A stretch of DNA of 16,721 bases from CAZCYE01 sp964502775 (GTDB lineage Bacteria; Actinomycetota; Acidimicrobiia; IMCC26256; PALSA-555): the NCBI GenBank assembly GCA_964502775.1, contig CAZCYE010000033.1:1-16721 (forward strand). Reading direction: 5' to 3'. The position numbers were made by a program, and so were the translations under genes. Of this stretch, positions 6,260 to 12,727 are shown piece after piece (position 1 is the first letter of the stretch; each line of letters starts with the position of its first letter). The notes below the pieces were generated by a model. That model saw only the letters and a list, made by a program, of their open reading frames with translations. It was not told the DNA's origin and made no database searches.

Positions 6260-7131
6260 CGGTCGTCGCGCTGCTCCCGGAGGAAGCGTTCCACCTCGAT
6301 CGCGAGCTCGTCGCCCGTCGGCAGGTTGGCACCCCAGGAGCTGTCCGATCCCGCATCCGCGTCGAAGCGCTCCTCCAGGGTGCGGACGTAGTTGCGCACC
6401 TCGTCGTCGTCTTCGGCGACCTGGTCGACCCGTGTGCGCCACGCGCCCGCACTGCGCTCGAGGCGGTCCAGCTCGAAGGAGATGCCCGACAGCTTCGAGA
6501 ACCCCTGGAGGATGGCGAGCGTCGCGGGCGGGTTGGGCGGCGACGCGAGGTAGTGGGGCACCGGCGCCCACAGCGAGACCGACGGGATGCCCTCCTGGCG
6601 GCAGTGGTCATGGAGCACGCCCACGATCCCGGTGGGCCCCTCGTAGCGGGAGCGGGCCAGACCCAGCGTCGACACCAGTCCGGGGTCGGTCGCGGTTCCG
6701 GTGACCGTCGCCGGCCGAGTGTGGGGCACGTCGGCGAGCAGCGCACCGAAGGTGACCATCATCTCGCACTCGGTGCGACGCGCCACCTCGGTGACCGCCG
6801 AGCAGAACGAGCGCCAGCGGTAGCTGGGTTCGATGCCCCGGAGTACCACGAGATCCCGCTGGGCGTAGCGGACGACCGAGAAGCTGTTCTCGGGCCAGGT
6901 GATGGTGCGGGTCACCCCGTCGACGAGCTCGATCTGGGGCCGGCGCGCTTGGAAGTCGAAGTGCTCCTCGGGATCGATCGACGCCACCCGCGAGGCCTTC
7001 CCGTGCTGGGTGAGCCAGACCGCGGCGCCCGAGGCGGCGTCGGCGGCGTCGTTCCAACCCTCGAAGCCCGCGACGAGCAACGGTGTGCGGAGCTTCTCCG
7101 GTTCTTGGGCCCAGACGAGTCCGTCGGTCAC
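6256..7131 (-). CDS. PAC2 family protein (proteasome assembly chaperone 2-like fold)
   Basis: A 291-aa cytoplasmic protein of the PAC2 family common in Actinobacteria and archaea; its bacterial function is not established. Seen: PLLVAGFEGWNDAADAASGA near residues 17-36, the usual N-terminal signature; FDFQARRPQIEL; PSYRWRSFCSAV; MMVTFGALLADVPHTRP in the middle; and SVSLWAPVPHYLASPPNP in the C-terminal half. The C-terminal region (RVDQVAEDDDEVRNYVRTLEE) is acidic and probably coiled. The GTG at 7131 sits six bases after a TAGGGT -10, predicting a leaderless mRNA. It is coupled by GTGA to the SRPBCC gene. No proteasome gene is visible nearby. Confidence 0.9.
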   Translation of the reverse strand: MTDGLVWAQEPEKLRTPLLVAGFEGWNDAADAASGAAVWLTQHGKASRVASIDPEEHFDFQARRPQIELVDGVTRTITWPENSFSVVRYAQRDLVVLRGIEPSYRWRSFCSAVTEVARRTECEMMVTFGALLADVPHTRPATVTGTATDPGLVSTLGLARSRYEGPTGIVGVLHDHCRQEGIPSVSLWAPVPHYLASPPNPPATLAILQGFSKLSGISFELDRLERSAGAWRTRVDQVAEDDDEVRNYVRTLEERFDADAGSDSSWGANLPTGDELAIEVERFLREQRDDR

Positions 7132-7137
7132 CCGCCC

Positions 7138-7143
7138 ACCCTA
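7138..7143 (-). promoter_or_regulatory. -10 element TAGGGT of a predicted leaderless PAC2 mRNA
   Basis: On the minus strand TAGGGT is followed by GGGCGG and the GTG at 7131. The spacing puts the transcription start on the GTG. The GGGCGG spacer could pass for a weak ribosome site, but it abuts the start codon too closely to work as one. Confidence 0.5.
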
Positions 7144-7240
7144 CGCCCGGGTCAGCGCTCGGGCGCCGGCGCCGATGGCTCGGGCCGGGACCGCATGACG
7201 GTCCGGTTGATGGACCGGATGGCCCGGTTGATGATGTCGG

Positions 7241-7588
7241 TCAGGCGACGCGAGTCTCGCGGGGCTTGACCGGTGCGCCCTTGCCCTTGGGGTAGCGCGC
7301 CACCCGCCCGACGGGCATGTCGACCCGGTAGCCGGCTGCCGCGCGCTCCTCCTCGGACTCGCCACCCCAGAATCCGTACTCGCGGTGACCGCGCGCCCAG
7401 ACGCGGCACTGCTCGATGACGTCGCACGTGTGGCAGATGGCGCCGGCGCGGGCTTCGCGCATCACGCGGGTCTCGGGCCGCTCGCCCGCGGGGGCGAAGA
7501 ACCAATCGGTCTGGCCGGTGCACGCCGCGTCCACTGTCCAGGCCAGGGGCCCGGTGAAGATCAAGCTGGAGACCGTCTCCGCGGTCAT
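7241..7588 (-). CDS. WhiB-family iron-sulfur transcriptional regulator
   Basis: A 115-aa actinobacterial-type regulator that normally carries a [4Fe-4S] cluster and works with the principal sigma factor. The four cluster cysteines are present: C23 (DAACTG), C52, C55 and C61 (ICHTCDVIEQC, the C-x2-C-x5-C pattern). The turn motif YGFWGGESEEER follows at about 71-82, then a basic C-terminal tail (RVARYPKGKGAPVKPRETRVA, part) expected to contact DNA. The ATG at 7588 is preferred over the in-frame ATG at 7603 because AGAGGAAGAG directly upstream is a good ribosome binding site at the right distance. It is divergent from the LysR gene, with 190 bp between. It cannot be assigned to a specific WhiB subfamily. 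Confidence 0.92.
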   Translation of the reverse strand: MTAETVSSLIFTGPLAWTVDAACTGQTDWFFAPAGERPETRVMREARAGAICHTCDVIEQCRVWARGHREYGFWGGESEEERAAAGYRVDMPVGRVARYPKGKGAPVKPRETRVA

Positions 7589-7758
7589 CTCTTCCTCTCG
7601 CATCGGGGCCTGGCGCCGAGTCCGACGTCCAGGGCACGGGGCCGGCGCCCCGAAAGAAGGGGTAATCCGGGCGACCGTCCGCTGCACCCCCATGGTGGCC
7701 CACGGAGAGACAATCTGTCCAACAGGTCGCAACGATCGCTACCATCGGGATTAGTGAT

Positions 7759-7771
7759 ATCTCGGCTAGAT
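7759..7771. promoter_or_regulatory. Inverted repeat ATCT-N5-AGAT overlapping the LysR -10
   Basis: ATCTCGGCTAGAT is a perfect 4-bp inverted repeat with five central bases. It overlaps the TAGATT -10 (7767-7772). LysR regulators commonly bind a T-N11-A dyad near their own promoter; this dyad is A-N11-T outermost, so the match to the family rule is imperfect. A regulator bound here would block the promoter. Confidence 0.3.
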
Positions 7772-7772
7772 T
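7767..7772 (+). promoter_or_regulatory. -10 element TAGATT of a predicted leaderless LysR mRNA
   Basis: TAGATT fits TAnnnT and is followed by six bases (GACCCC) and the ATG at 7779. The spacer has no purine-rich ribosome site, supporting a leaderless transcript beginning at the A of ATG. Confidence 0.5.
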
Positions 7773-7778
7773 GACCCC

Positions 7779-8732
7779 ATGGAGTTCCGCCATCTCGACG
7801 CCCTGGTGGCCATCGCCGAGGAGGGCTCGTTCACCGCCGCCGCCGACGTGCTCGCCACCGTGCAGTCCAACGTGTCCGAGCACGTTCGCCAGCTCGAGGC
7901 GGAGCTCGGCGCGCAGCTGCTCGTGCGGAGCCGGCGCGGCGCGAGCACCACCGAGTGCGGAGACCGGGTCCTCGAAGGCGCCCGACGGATTCGCCGAGAG
8001 CTCGAGGCGCTGCGAGTCGACATCTCGATGCTCCAGGGGCTCGAGGCCGGGGAGTCGGGGTTCGGGATCGTGGGGACCGCGGCCCGCTGGCTCGTGCCCC
8101 GGCTCGTGCGTGACCTGCGACTGCGGGCGCCGGGCATCCGGCTCCGGGTCACGGAGGGGGCCTCGGAGCGGCTCGTGTCCGAGGTGCTGGGCGGGGTGCT
8201 CGCCCAGGCGATCGTGACCGAGCCCGTGACCGAGCGGCGGGTCATCGCGGAGACGATCCTCGAGGAGGAGCTCGTGGCGGTGGTGCCCCTCGACGCGAAG
8301 CTCCCGAGGCCGCCGGTACCCCTCGAGGCGCTCCTCGAGCTGGGCCTCGTGCTGCCGCCCCCGATCAACCCCCTGCGGGCCGAGGTGGAGCAGGCGGCTC
8401 GCAACCAGGGGCTGCCGTTCGCGGTGACGGTGGAGGTGGAGGGCATCCGGCTCATCGCCGACCTGGTGGCTGCCGGCGCGGGAGCCTCCGTGCTGCCCCA
8501 GACCGCGGTGCCGCCCGAGCTCACCACGGTGCGCACCCTGGCGCTGGCGAACATGCCGCCCCGACGCCTTGCGCTCGTGAACGCGCGGGAGACCCAGCTC
8601 TCGCTCGCCGACCGCGCCGTGCGCGAGTGCGTGCTGGAGCTCGTGGCATCGCAGGACAGCCCGGTGCGCCCGGTGGGCCGCACGGCCACGGGCGTACACT
8701 CCGGCGACCACGTGAGGGGGGGCACCGAATGA
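7779..8732 (+). CDS. LysR-family transcriptional regulator
   Basis: A 317-aa regulator. The N-terminal winged helix-turn-helix at residues 1-60 is textbook: MEFRHLDALVAIAEEGSFTA, then AAADVLATVQSNVSEHVRQL and ELGAQLLVRSRRG. A linker helix (about 60-90) leads to a periplasmic-binding-protein-like effector domain (GFGIVGTAARWLVPRLVRDL, and later LIADLVAAGAGASVLPQTAV). The effector is unknown. The start is fixed by the family N-terminus and by the -10 element six bases upstream. The last 20 residues or so are probably unstructured. Its TGA overlaps the ATG of the LapA-like gene as ATGA, so the two are coupled. Confidence 0.93.
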   Translation: MEFRHLDALVAIAEEGSFTAAADVLATVQSNVSEHVRQLEAELGAQLLVRSRRGASTTECGDRVLEGARRIRRELEALRVDISMLQGLEAGESGFGIVGTAARWLVPRLVRDLRLRAPGIRLRVTEGASERLVSEVLGGVLAQAIVTEPVTERRVIAETILEEELVAVVPLDAKLPRPPVPLEALLELGLVLPPPINPLRAEVEQAARNQGLPFAVTVEVEGIRLIADLVAAGAGASVLPQTAVPPELTTVRTLALANMPPRRLALVNARETQLSLADRAVRECVLELVASQDSPVRPVGRTATGVHSGDHVRGGTE

Positions 8733-8989
8733 CCGACGACCAAGCCCGTCGCGAGATCAAGCGGACCGAGGAGCCCTGGCGGCCGACCTTGCGTCAGATC
8801 ATCGGCGCGGCAGTCGTGCTCGTCGTCGTCATCTTCGCGGTCGTGAACTTCGAGGAGGTGCCCGTCGACTTCCTCTTCACCGACAACGTGAAGATTCCGC
8901 TCTTCGCGGTGATGGCACTCTTCGGCGCCCTCGGTTTCGGTGCCGGGATGCTGTTCCAGCGCCACCGCGCCAAGCGCAAGACTGACTGA
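8729..8989 (+). CDS. LapA-domain small membrane protein
   Basis: An 86-aa membrane protein of the LapA/DUF1049 type. It has a charged cytoplasmic N-terminus (about 1-22, REIKRTEEPWRPTLRQ), a first membrane segment with the family-typical ending FAVVNFEEVPVDFLF (about 25-50), a second segment IPLFAVMALFGALGFGAGM (about 54-74) and a basic tail QRHRAKRKTD. In E. coli LapA-type proteins act in lipopolysaccharide assembly; the actinobacterial role is unknown because no LPS is expected. The ATG overlaps the LysR stop (ATGA 8729-8732), and GAGGGGGG a few bases upstream can serve as ribosome site. Confidence 0.85.
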   Translation: MTDDQARREIKRTEEPWRPTLRQIIGAAVVLVVVIFAVVNFEEVPVDFLFTDNVKIPLFAVMALFGALGFGAGMLFQRHRAKRKTD

Positions 8990-9014
8990 GCGGGGAGCCG
9001 GGCCCCGAGCGGGC

Positions 9015-9031
9015 CGGTGGCGAAGCCACCG
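9015..9031. terminator. Compact hairpin between convergent LapA-like and PAP2 genes
   Basis: CGGTGGC-GAA-GCCACCG is a perfect 7-bp stem with a three-base loop, inside the 57-bp gap between two converging genes. It lacks a T-run, so it is at most an atypical, possibly bidirectional terminator. Confidence 0.45.
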
Positions 9032-9046
9032 AGAGCGGGCTGGCCG

Positions 9047-9931
9047 TCAGGCCGCGCTGGGTTCTGGGTGCGGCGCCGGTTCGGGGGGGGCCCGGCCGGC
9101 GCGCGTCACCACCCGGGCGATCCCGTACCCGATGCCCAACGCGGCGTAGCCGCCGACGGCGTCGAGAAGGAAGTGGTTGGCGGTGAGCACCACCACCACG
9201 ACGGTCGTCACGGGGTAGAGCACGGCGAGCGTCCGCGACCAACGGTGTCGGAGCCGAGGCACGAGCACGAGCGCGCACCACAGGGCCCACGCGCAATGCA
9301 CGCTGGGCATAGCGGCGAACTGGTTGGAGATCTCGCTGATCGCCCCCGAGTCGAACGACCAGAAGGTCGGATGCGCGGCGAGGGTGTCCACGAACCCGTA
9401 GTGGGCGGGCATCAGGCGGGGCGGCATCAGGGGGTACAGGGCGAAGCCCACCAGGGCGAGCGCCGTGGTCCACGCCAAGGTGTTGCGCCACAGCGGGTAG
9501 TCGTTGCTGAAACGGCGGTAGAGGAAGACGAGCACGCCGATCGTCACGATGAAGTGCATGGAGCCGTAGAAGTAGTTGCTCGCGATGATGAGCGGCTCGA
9601 CGGCGAGCGCGAGATCCTGGAGCTGTCGCTCCACGTTGATCCCCAGCGCCTGCTGCACGTCGATGATCTCCAGCGCGTTCCGGCGGGCGTCGGCGCCGCC
9701 GCTGACGTTCGTGTTCCGGATCGCCGAGTACACGAAGTAGAAGAGCCCGGCGAAGGTCACCTCCGCCCACCAGTAGAGCGTCAGCCCGTTGCGCAGGAGA
9801 CGGCCACCCGGGAGGCGACGACGCAATGGGCGTTCGCCGACGTCGACGTTGACGCCGATTGCACCGGCGTCCACCAACGGTGCGGTGGAACCGACTCGGG
9901 CCACCGGGGTGACCGGTTCCAGCCGGGCCAT
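9047..9931 (-). CDS. PAP2/Aur1-like membrane phosphatase or inositol-phosphotransferase
   Basis: A 294-aa integral membrane protein of the PAP2 superfamily, closest in pattern to the Aur1/Ipt1-like branch. It has a cytosolic N-terminus of about 50 residues, then about six membrane segments. Catalytic motifs: MPSVHCAWALW at about 208-218 (H212) and NHFLLDAVGG at about 252-261 (H253, D257), the His-x3-Asp that forms the phospho-histidine site. Members remove phosphate from lipid phosphates or transfer phospho-inositol or similar head groups; which applies here cannot be told. The ATG at 9931 overlaps the TGA of the upstream flippase-like gene (TGATG), implying coupled translation and a joint role in lipid or polyprenyl-phosphate chemistry. 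It carries a Pro-rich C-terminal tail. Confidence 0.85.
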   Translation of the reverse strand: MARLEPVTPVARVGSTAPLVDAGAIGVNVDVGERPLRRRLPGGRLLRNGLTLYWWAEVTFAGLFYFVYSAIRNTNVSGGADARRNALEIIDVQQALGINVERQLQDLALAVEPLIIASNYFYGSMHFIVTIGVLVFLYRRFSNDYPLWRNTLAWTTALALVGFALYPLMPPRLMPAHYGFVDTLAAHPTFWSFDSGAISEISNQFAAMPSVHCAWALWCALVLVPRLRHRWSRTLAVLYPVTTVVVVVLTANHFLLDAVGGYAALGIGYGIARVVTRAGRAPPEPAPHPEPSAA

Positions 9932-10923
9932 CAGCGACTGCGCACGGGGACCGGGGCCGGCGCGCGACTGCCCATCGCGAAGGCCGGGGCTCCCGCGACG
10001 CTCACGATCAGGTTCATCCCGTACCAGAGCAGCCCGACCGCCACCGCCTGCCCGGTGGGGACGCCGAGGGGATGGAGCAGCAACGCGAGCATTCCCTCGC
10101 GGATCCCGAAGCCCCCGATCGACACCGGCAACACCTGGGCTATCGCCACGGCCGGGACGAACGCGAGCACGGCGGCATTCGGGATGGTCAACCCGATGGT
10201 GTGCACCGCGCAGTAGACCGCCGTCACCACGGCGATCTGGTAGGCGAGCGCGGCGCCGAGCGCGGCGAGCGCATCCCCGGGGTTTCTGCGCAACCGGTCG
10301 ACTCCGATGTGCACCGCGCCGATCGCGCGCATCCAGTTCTCGTGCTCCTTGAAGCGGCCGGCGAGCCCAGGGCTGCCGGCCAGCGCGAGGATGACTGCGA
10401 GGATCAGGAGCGTCACGCCCGCGGTGAGCAAGGCGATCCAGCTGTTGGATTCCCCGAGGAGGTCGGGTCGCATCAGGAACCCGACCACGATCAGGAAGGG
10501 CAACGCGACGAAACCCGTGAGTCGCTCGATGATGACGGACGCGAAGGCGACGTCGGGGGCGTCGATGTCACGACCGCACCGAGCGCCGCGCAACACGTCA
10601 CCCCCCACGGTGGAGGGCAGCACGTTGCCCACGAACTGGCCCGCGAGGTAGTGCGACGCCAGTCGCCGCAGCCCAACGTGGGCGCCGAACACGGCGAGCA
10701 CGCGTTGCCAGCGCCATGCGGCCACCACGATGCTCGCACCCATGAGCACTATCCCGCCGGCGAGGAACGCGAGCGTGCCCGGCAAGCTCCTCTCCTCGGG
10801 CACGAACTGGTCAGGATGGATCTTGGTGACCAGGACGGCGAGGAGGGCGCCGCTGACCAGAATGCGAGCCCACAGCACCCAGGGGTGCCGGGGGCGCGCG
10901 GAGCCAGCCTCAGGAGCCACCAT
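9931..10923 (-). CDS. Flippase-like / lysylphosphatidylglycerol-synthase transmembrane-domain protein
   Basis: A 330-aa polytopic protein, about eight membrane helices, of the family named for the flippase domain of MprF. No soluble lysyl-transferase domain is attached, so it is the stand-alone membrane form, presumed to move a lipid or glycolipid across the membrane. Family motifs: LASHYLAGQFVGNVLPSTVG at about 88-107, GGDVLRG, IIERLTGFVALP at about 131-142, and VLPVSIGGFGIREG near 276-289. The ATG at 10923 lies six bases after a TAATCT -10, suggesting a leaderless mRNA. Its stop overlaps the start of the PAP2 gene. The two products may work on one lipid substrate. Confidence 0.88.
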   Translation of the reverse strand: MVAPEAGSARPRHPWVLWARILVSGALLAVLVTKIHPDQFVPEERSLPGTLAFLAGGIVLMGASIVVAAWRWQRVLAVFGAHVGLRRLASHYLAGQFVGNVLPSTVGGDVLRGARCGRDIDAPDVAFASVIIERLTGFVALPFLIVVGFLMRPDLLGESNSWIALLTAGVTLLILAVILALAGSPGLAGRFKEHENWMRAIGAVHIGVDRLRRNPGDALAALGAALAYQIAVVTAVYCAVHTIGLTIPNAAVLAFVPAVAIAQVLPVSIGGFGIREGMLALLLHPLGVPTGQAVAVGLLWYGMNLIVSVAGAPAFAMGSRAPAPVPVRSR

Positions 10924-10932
10924 GTCCCTAGA
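10913..10932. repeat. 20-bp imperfect repeat, copy A (pairs with 15558-15577)
   Basis: Bases 10913-10932 and 15558-15577 are identical at 19 of 20 positions; the core CACCATGTCCCTAGA is identical. Copy A covers the start codon and spacer of the flippase-like gene. The repeat could be a shared operator or chance. Confidence 0.3.
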
Positions 10933-10934
10933 TT
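10929..10934 (-). promoter_or_regulatory. -10 element TAATCT of a predicted leaderless flippase-like mRNA
   Basis: On the minus strand TAATCT is followed by AGGGAC and the ATG at 10923. The AGGGA of the spacer touches the start codon and is too close to act as a ribosome site. The region is also part of a 20-bp sequence repeated near 15558-15577. Confidence 0.5.
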
Positions 10935-11049
10935 ACGGGTTGTCCTCCCTGACGCGCCCACGGGACCGGCTCTCGGCCCAGCTCCTGCGGTCAGGCCCCG
11001 GCGGCTGCCGCTCGAGGAACCGGGTGCGGTCCACTGCTGCCGGGCTCGC

Positions 11050-11883
11050 TCAGCGGAGCCCCGTGGCGAACACGACGATGACCACGACGCCCACCACCAC
11101 CCGGTACACGACGAACGGCGTGAAGGTGTGGGTGCGCAGGTAGCGCAACAGCCAGTGGATCGCTACGAAGCCGCTCACGGCCGCGGCCACGGAGCCCCAC
11201 ACGAACGCGTCGACGAACTCCGAGGGGATCCCCCGACCGGTGATCACGTCCACGGCCTTGTAGAGCCCGGCCCCCGCGATGATGGGGAGGCTCATCAGGA
11301 ACGAGATCCTCGTGGCGCCATCCCGGTCGAGGCCGAGCCACCGGCCCGCCGAGATGGTGACGCCCGCGCGTGACACGCCGGGCTGGAGGGCAACGGCCTG
11401 GGCTACGCCCATGGCGATCGCGTCACGAGTCGCGAACGTGTCGAAGGTGCGGCGCTGGGGCAGCCGGTCGGCCCACCACAGCACCCCGCCGAACACCACG
11501 AGCATGACCCCGATGAGGATCGGGTCGCCGAGCTCGTCCTCGATCGTGCTACCGGCCAACGCGCCCACCAACGCCCCCGGCACCGACGAGAGCGCGAGGA
11601 GCCAGGCCACTCGCTGGTCCGTGGTGGTGATGCGGCGCTCGCGCAGCGATCTCGCCGCGGCCGCTACGTAGCGGGCGATGTCGTGGCGGAAGTACCAGCC
11701 GGCGCCGACCAGGGTGCCCAGGTGCAGCGCCACGTCGAACGCCTTGTTGAGGGACGGCTGGCTCGTCAGCTCGTTCCAGTCGAACAGCTCGGGCACGAGT
11801 ACGAGGTGCCCGCTCGAGGAGATGGGCAGGAATTCGGAGAGTCCCTGCACGATGCCCAGGACGATGGCGTGGAGGACCGACAC
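11050..11883 (-). CDS. uppP: Undecaprenyl-diphosphate phosphatase UppP (BacA)
   Basis: UppP is an integral membrane enzyme that dephosphorylates undecaprenyl diphosphate and so recycles the carrier lipid for peptidoglycan and other surface polymers; overproduction gives bacitracin resistance in known species. The 277-aa length is typical. Both catalytic motifs are intact: GLSEFLPISSSGHL at about 14-27 (E17, the Ser triplet, H26) and QPGVSRAGVT at 167-176 (R172). Eight or so hydrophobic segments are evident. The GTG at 11883 begins the family-typical N-terminus MSVLHAIVLGIVQG. A TAGGGT -10 lies nine bases upstream, so the leader would be only about three bases. Two 19-bp tandem repeats stand just upstream. 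It is 87 bp downstream of the SAF gene. Confidence 0.95.
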   Translation of the reverse strand: MSVLHAIVLGIVQGLSEFLPISSSGHLVLVPELFDWNELTSQPSLNKAFDVALHLGTLVGAGWYFRHDIARYVAAAARSLRERRITTTDQRVAWLLALSSVPGALVGALAGSTIEDELGDPILIGVMLVVFGGVLWWADRLPQRRTFDTFATRDAIAMGVAQAVALQPGVSRAGVTISAGRWLGLDRDGATRISFLMSLPIIAGAGLYKAVDVITGRGIPSEFVDAFVWGSVAAAVSGFVAIHWLLRYLRTHTFTPFVVYRVVVGVVVIVVFATGLR

Positions 11884-11892
11884 GGGTCGGTC

Positions 11893-11898
11893 ACCCTA
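11893..11898 (-). promoter_or_regulatory. -10 element TAGGGT upstream of uppP
   Basis: On the minus strand TAGGGT is nine bases before the GTG at 11883. With a start six to seven bases downstream of the hexamer, the mRNA would begin two or three bases before the start codon. The hexamer is the same as at the PAC2 gene. Confidence 0.4.
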
Positions 11899-11904
11899 CC
11901 CACC

Positions 11905-11942
11905 CCGGACATCGCCGGTGTCGCCGGACATCGCTGGTGTCG
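11905..11942. repeat. Tandem 19-bp repeat (2 copies, 18/19 identical) at the uppP promoter
   Basis: Copies at 11905-11923 and 11924-11942 differ at one base. Each holds the imperfect palindrome GACATCGC(C/T)GGTGTC. They occupy the -35 and upstream region relative to the TAGGGT -10 of uppP. They may be operator sites for an unknown regulator, or hairpins ending the SAF-gene transcript. Confidence 0.5.
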
Positions 11943-11970
11943 CCGGCGCTGCTGGGCCGGCCCCGCGCGG

Positions 11971-12618
11971 TCAAGGCAGGCGTGCATCCTCGGGCGGGAC
12001 GAGGACGAGAGTCAGCTCGCCGTGGCTCGCGGCGAACGCCAGCGCCTCCGCGTCCGTCTCGGTCACGAGCAGGTTCACGGCGAGCCCGGTGCCGCCCTCG
12101 GCGCTCGTGACCCTGACCACGCCGAGCACGATCACGCCGCGGGCCACGACGTCGGCCGAGCCGGTGATCTCGTCGGGCGTGGCGAAGGTCGCGAGCACGT
12201 CGACCGCAGCGCCGACGCGTGGTCGTGGCGCATGGTCGAGCACCACCTGGATGACGCGCGTGCCGGACGGGAGCACACCGTCGAGCCCGGTGCGAGCGCG
12301 CGGCGCAAGGTTGGCGTCGGCGACGAACCCTCCGCGTACGACCGGTACCGCGACGACGCGCCCGACGGCATGGGTGGTGTCGAGCGCACCGGGAGGGAGC
12401 TGTGAGCGGTGCACGCGTCGTCGGGCCAGGTCGCCTCGCCGCACGGTGTCGCCGAGCCGAAGCGGCCGGCGGGCCACCACCACCCTGCGCTCGCTCCCGA
12501 GGGTTTCGGCTCGCCGGTGCAGCTCGGCGAGGTCGCCGGCGACGGTCGTGGCCGTCACGACGGCCACGACGGCGGCCCCGCCCCACAGCGCCCACACGCG
12601 CGGCGAGTGCATGACCAC
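11971..12618 (-). CDS. SAF-domain / CpaB (RcpC)-like exported protein
   Basis: A 215-aa protein with one N-terminal membrane anchor (about 8-28, VWALWGGAAVVAVVTATTVA) and an extracytoplasmic part. Residues about 45-110 form a SAF domain (RRVVVARRPLRLGDTVRRGD, then AVGRVVAVPVVRGGFV). The rest resembles the RcpC part of Flp pilus protein CpaB: GVLPSGTRVIQVVLDH, VGAAVDVLATF, and a final NLLVTETDAEALAFAASHGE. No other pilus genes are in view, so a pilus role is uncertain. The GTG at 12618 is preferred over the ATG at 12612 because GGAGG lies seven bases upstream of the GTG. It lies downstream of the FmdB-like gene on the same strand, with 109 bp between. Confidence 0.8.
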   Translation of the reverse strand: MVMHSPRVWALWGGAAVVAVVTATTVAGDLAELHRRAETLGSERRVVVARRPLRLGDTVRRGDLARRRVHRSQLPPGALDTTHAVGRVVAVPVVRGGFVADANLAPRARTGLDGVLPSGTRVIQVVLDHAPRPRVGAAVDVLATFATPDEITGSADVVARGVIVLGVVRVTSAEGGTGLAVNLLVTETDAEALAFAASHGELTLVLVPPEDARLP

Positions 12619-12727
12619 GCGGCAACCTCCACCAAACGACGCGCCGCGGCCTTCATGCCGGCAGCGCACGGAATGGTGGTGTGACCCGCGCCGGGTGCGC
12701 CTGGGACGCGCCCCGCGGCCGCGGCGC

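Larger units (their letters stand above)
7589..7778. promoter_or_regulatory. Divergent intergenic region between whiB-like and LysR genes
   Basis: This 190-bp region must hold both promoters. The LysR side has a clear TAGATT -10 and an inverted repeat. For the WhiB side I see no convincing -10/-35 pair, only a normal ribosome binding site, so that transcript probably has an untranslated leader. Cross-regulation of the two regulators is possible but not shown. Confidence 0.5.

Noticed and set aside
7152..7240. An open stretch after the whiB-like stop on the minus strand reading TDIINRAIRSINRTVMRS and ending in TGA.
   Set aside because: It looks protein-like but has no ATG, GTG or TTG start nearby in that frame except a late ATG, and no ribosome site. 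It overlaps nothing that would explain a frameshift in the whiB-like gene, whose own C-terminus looks normal.
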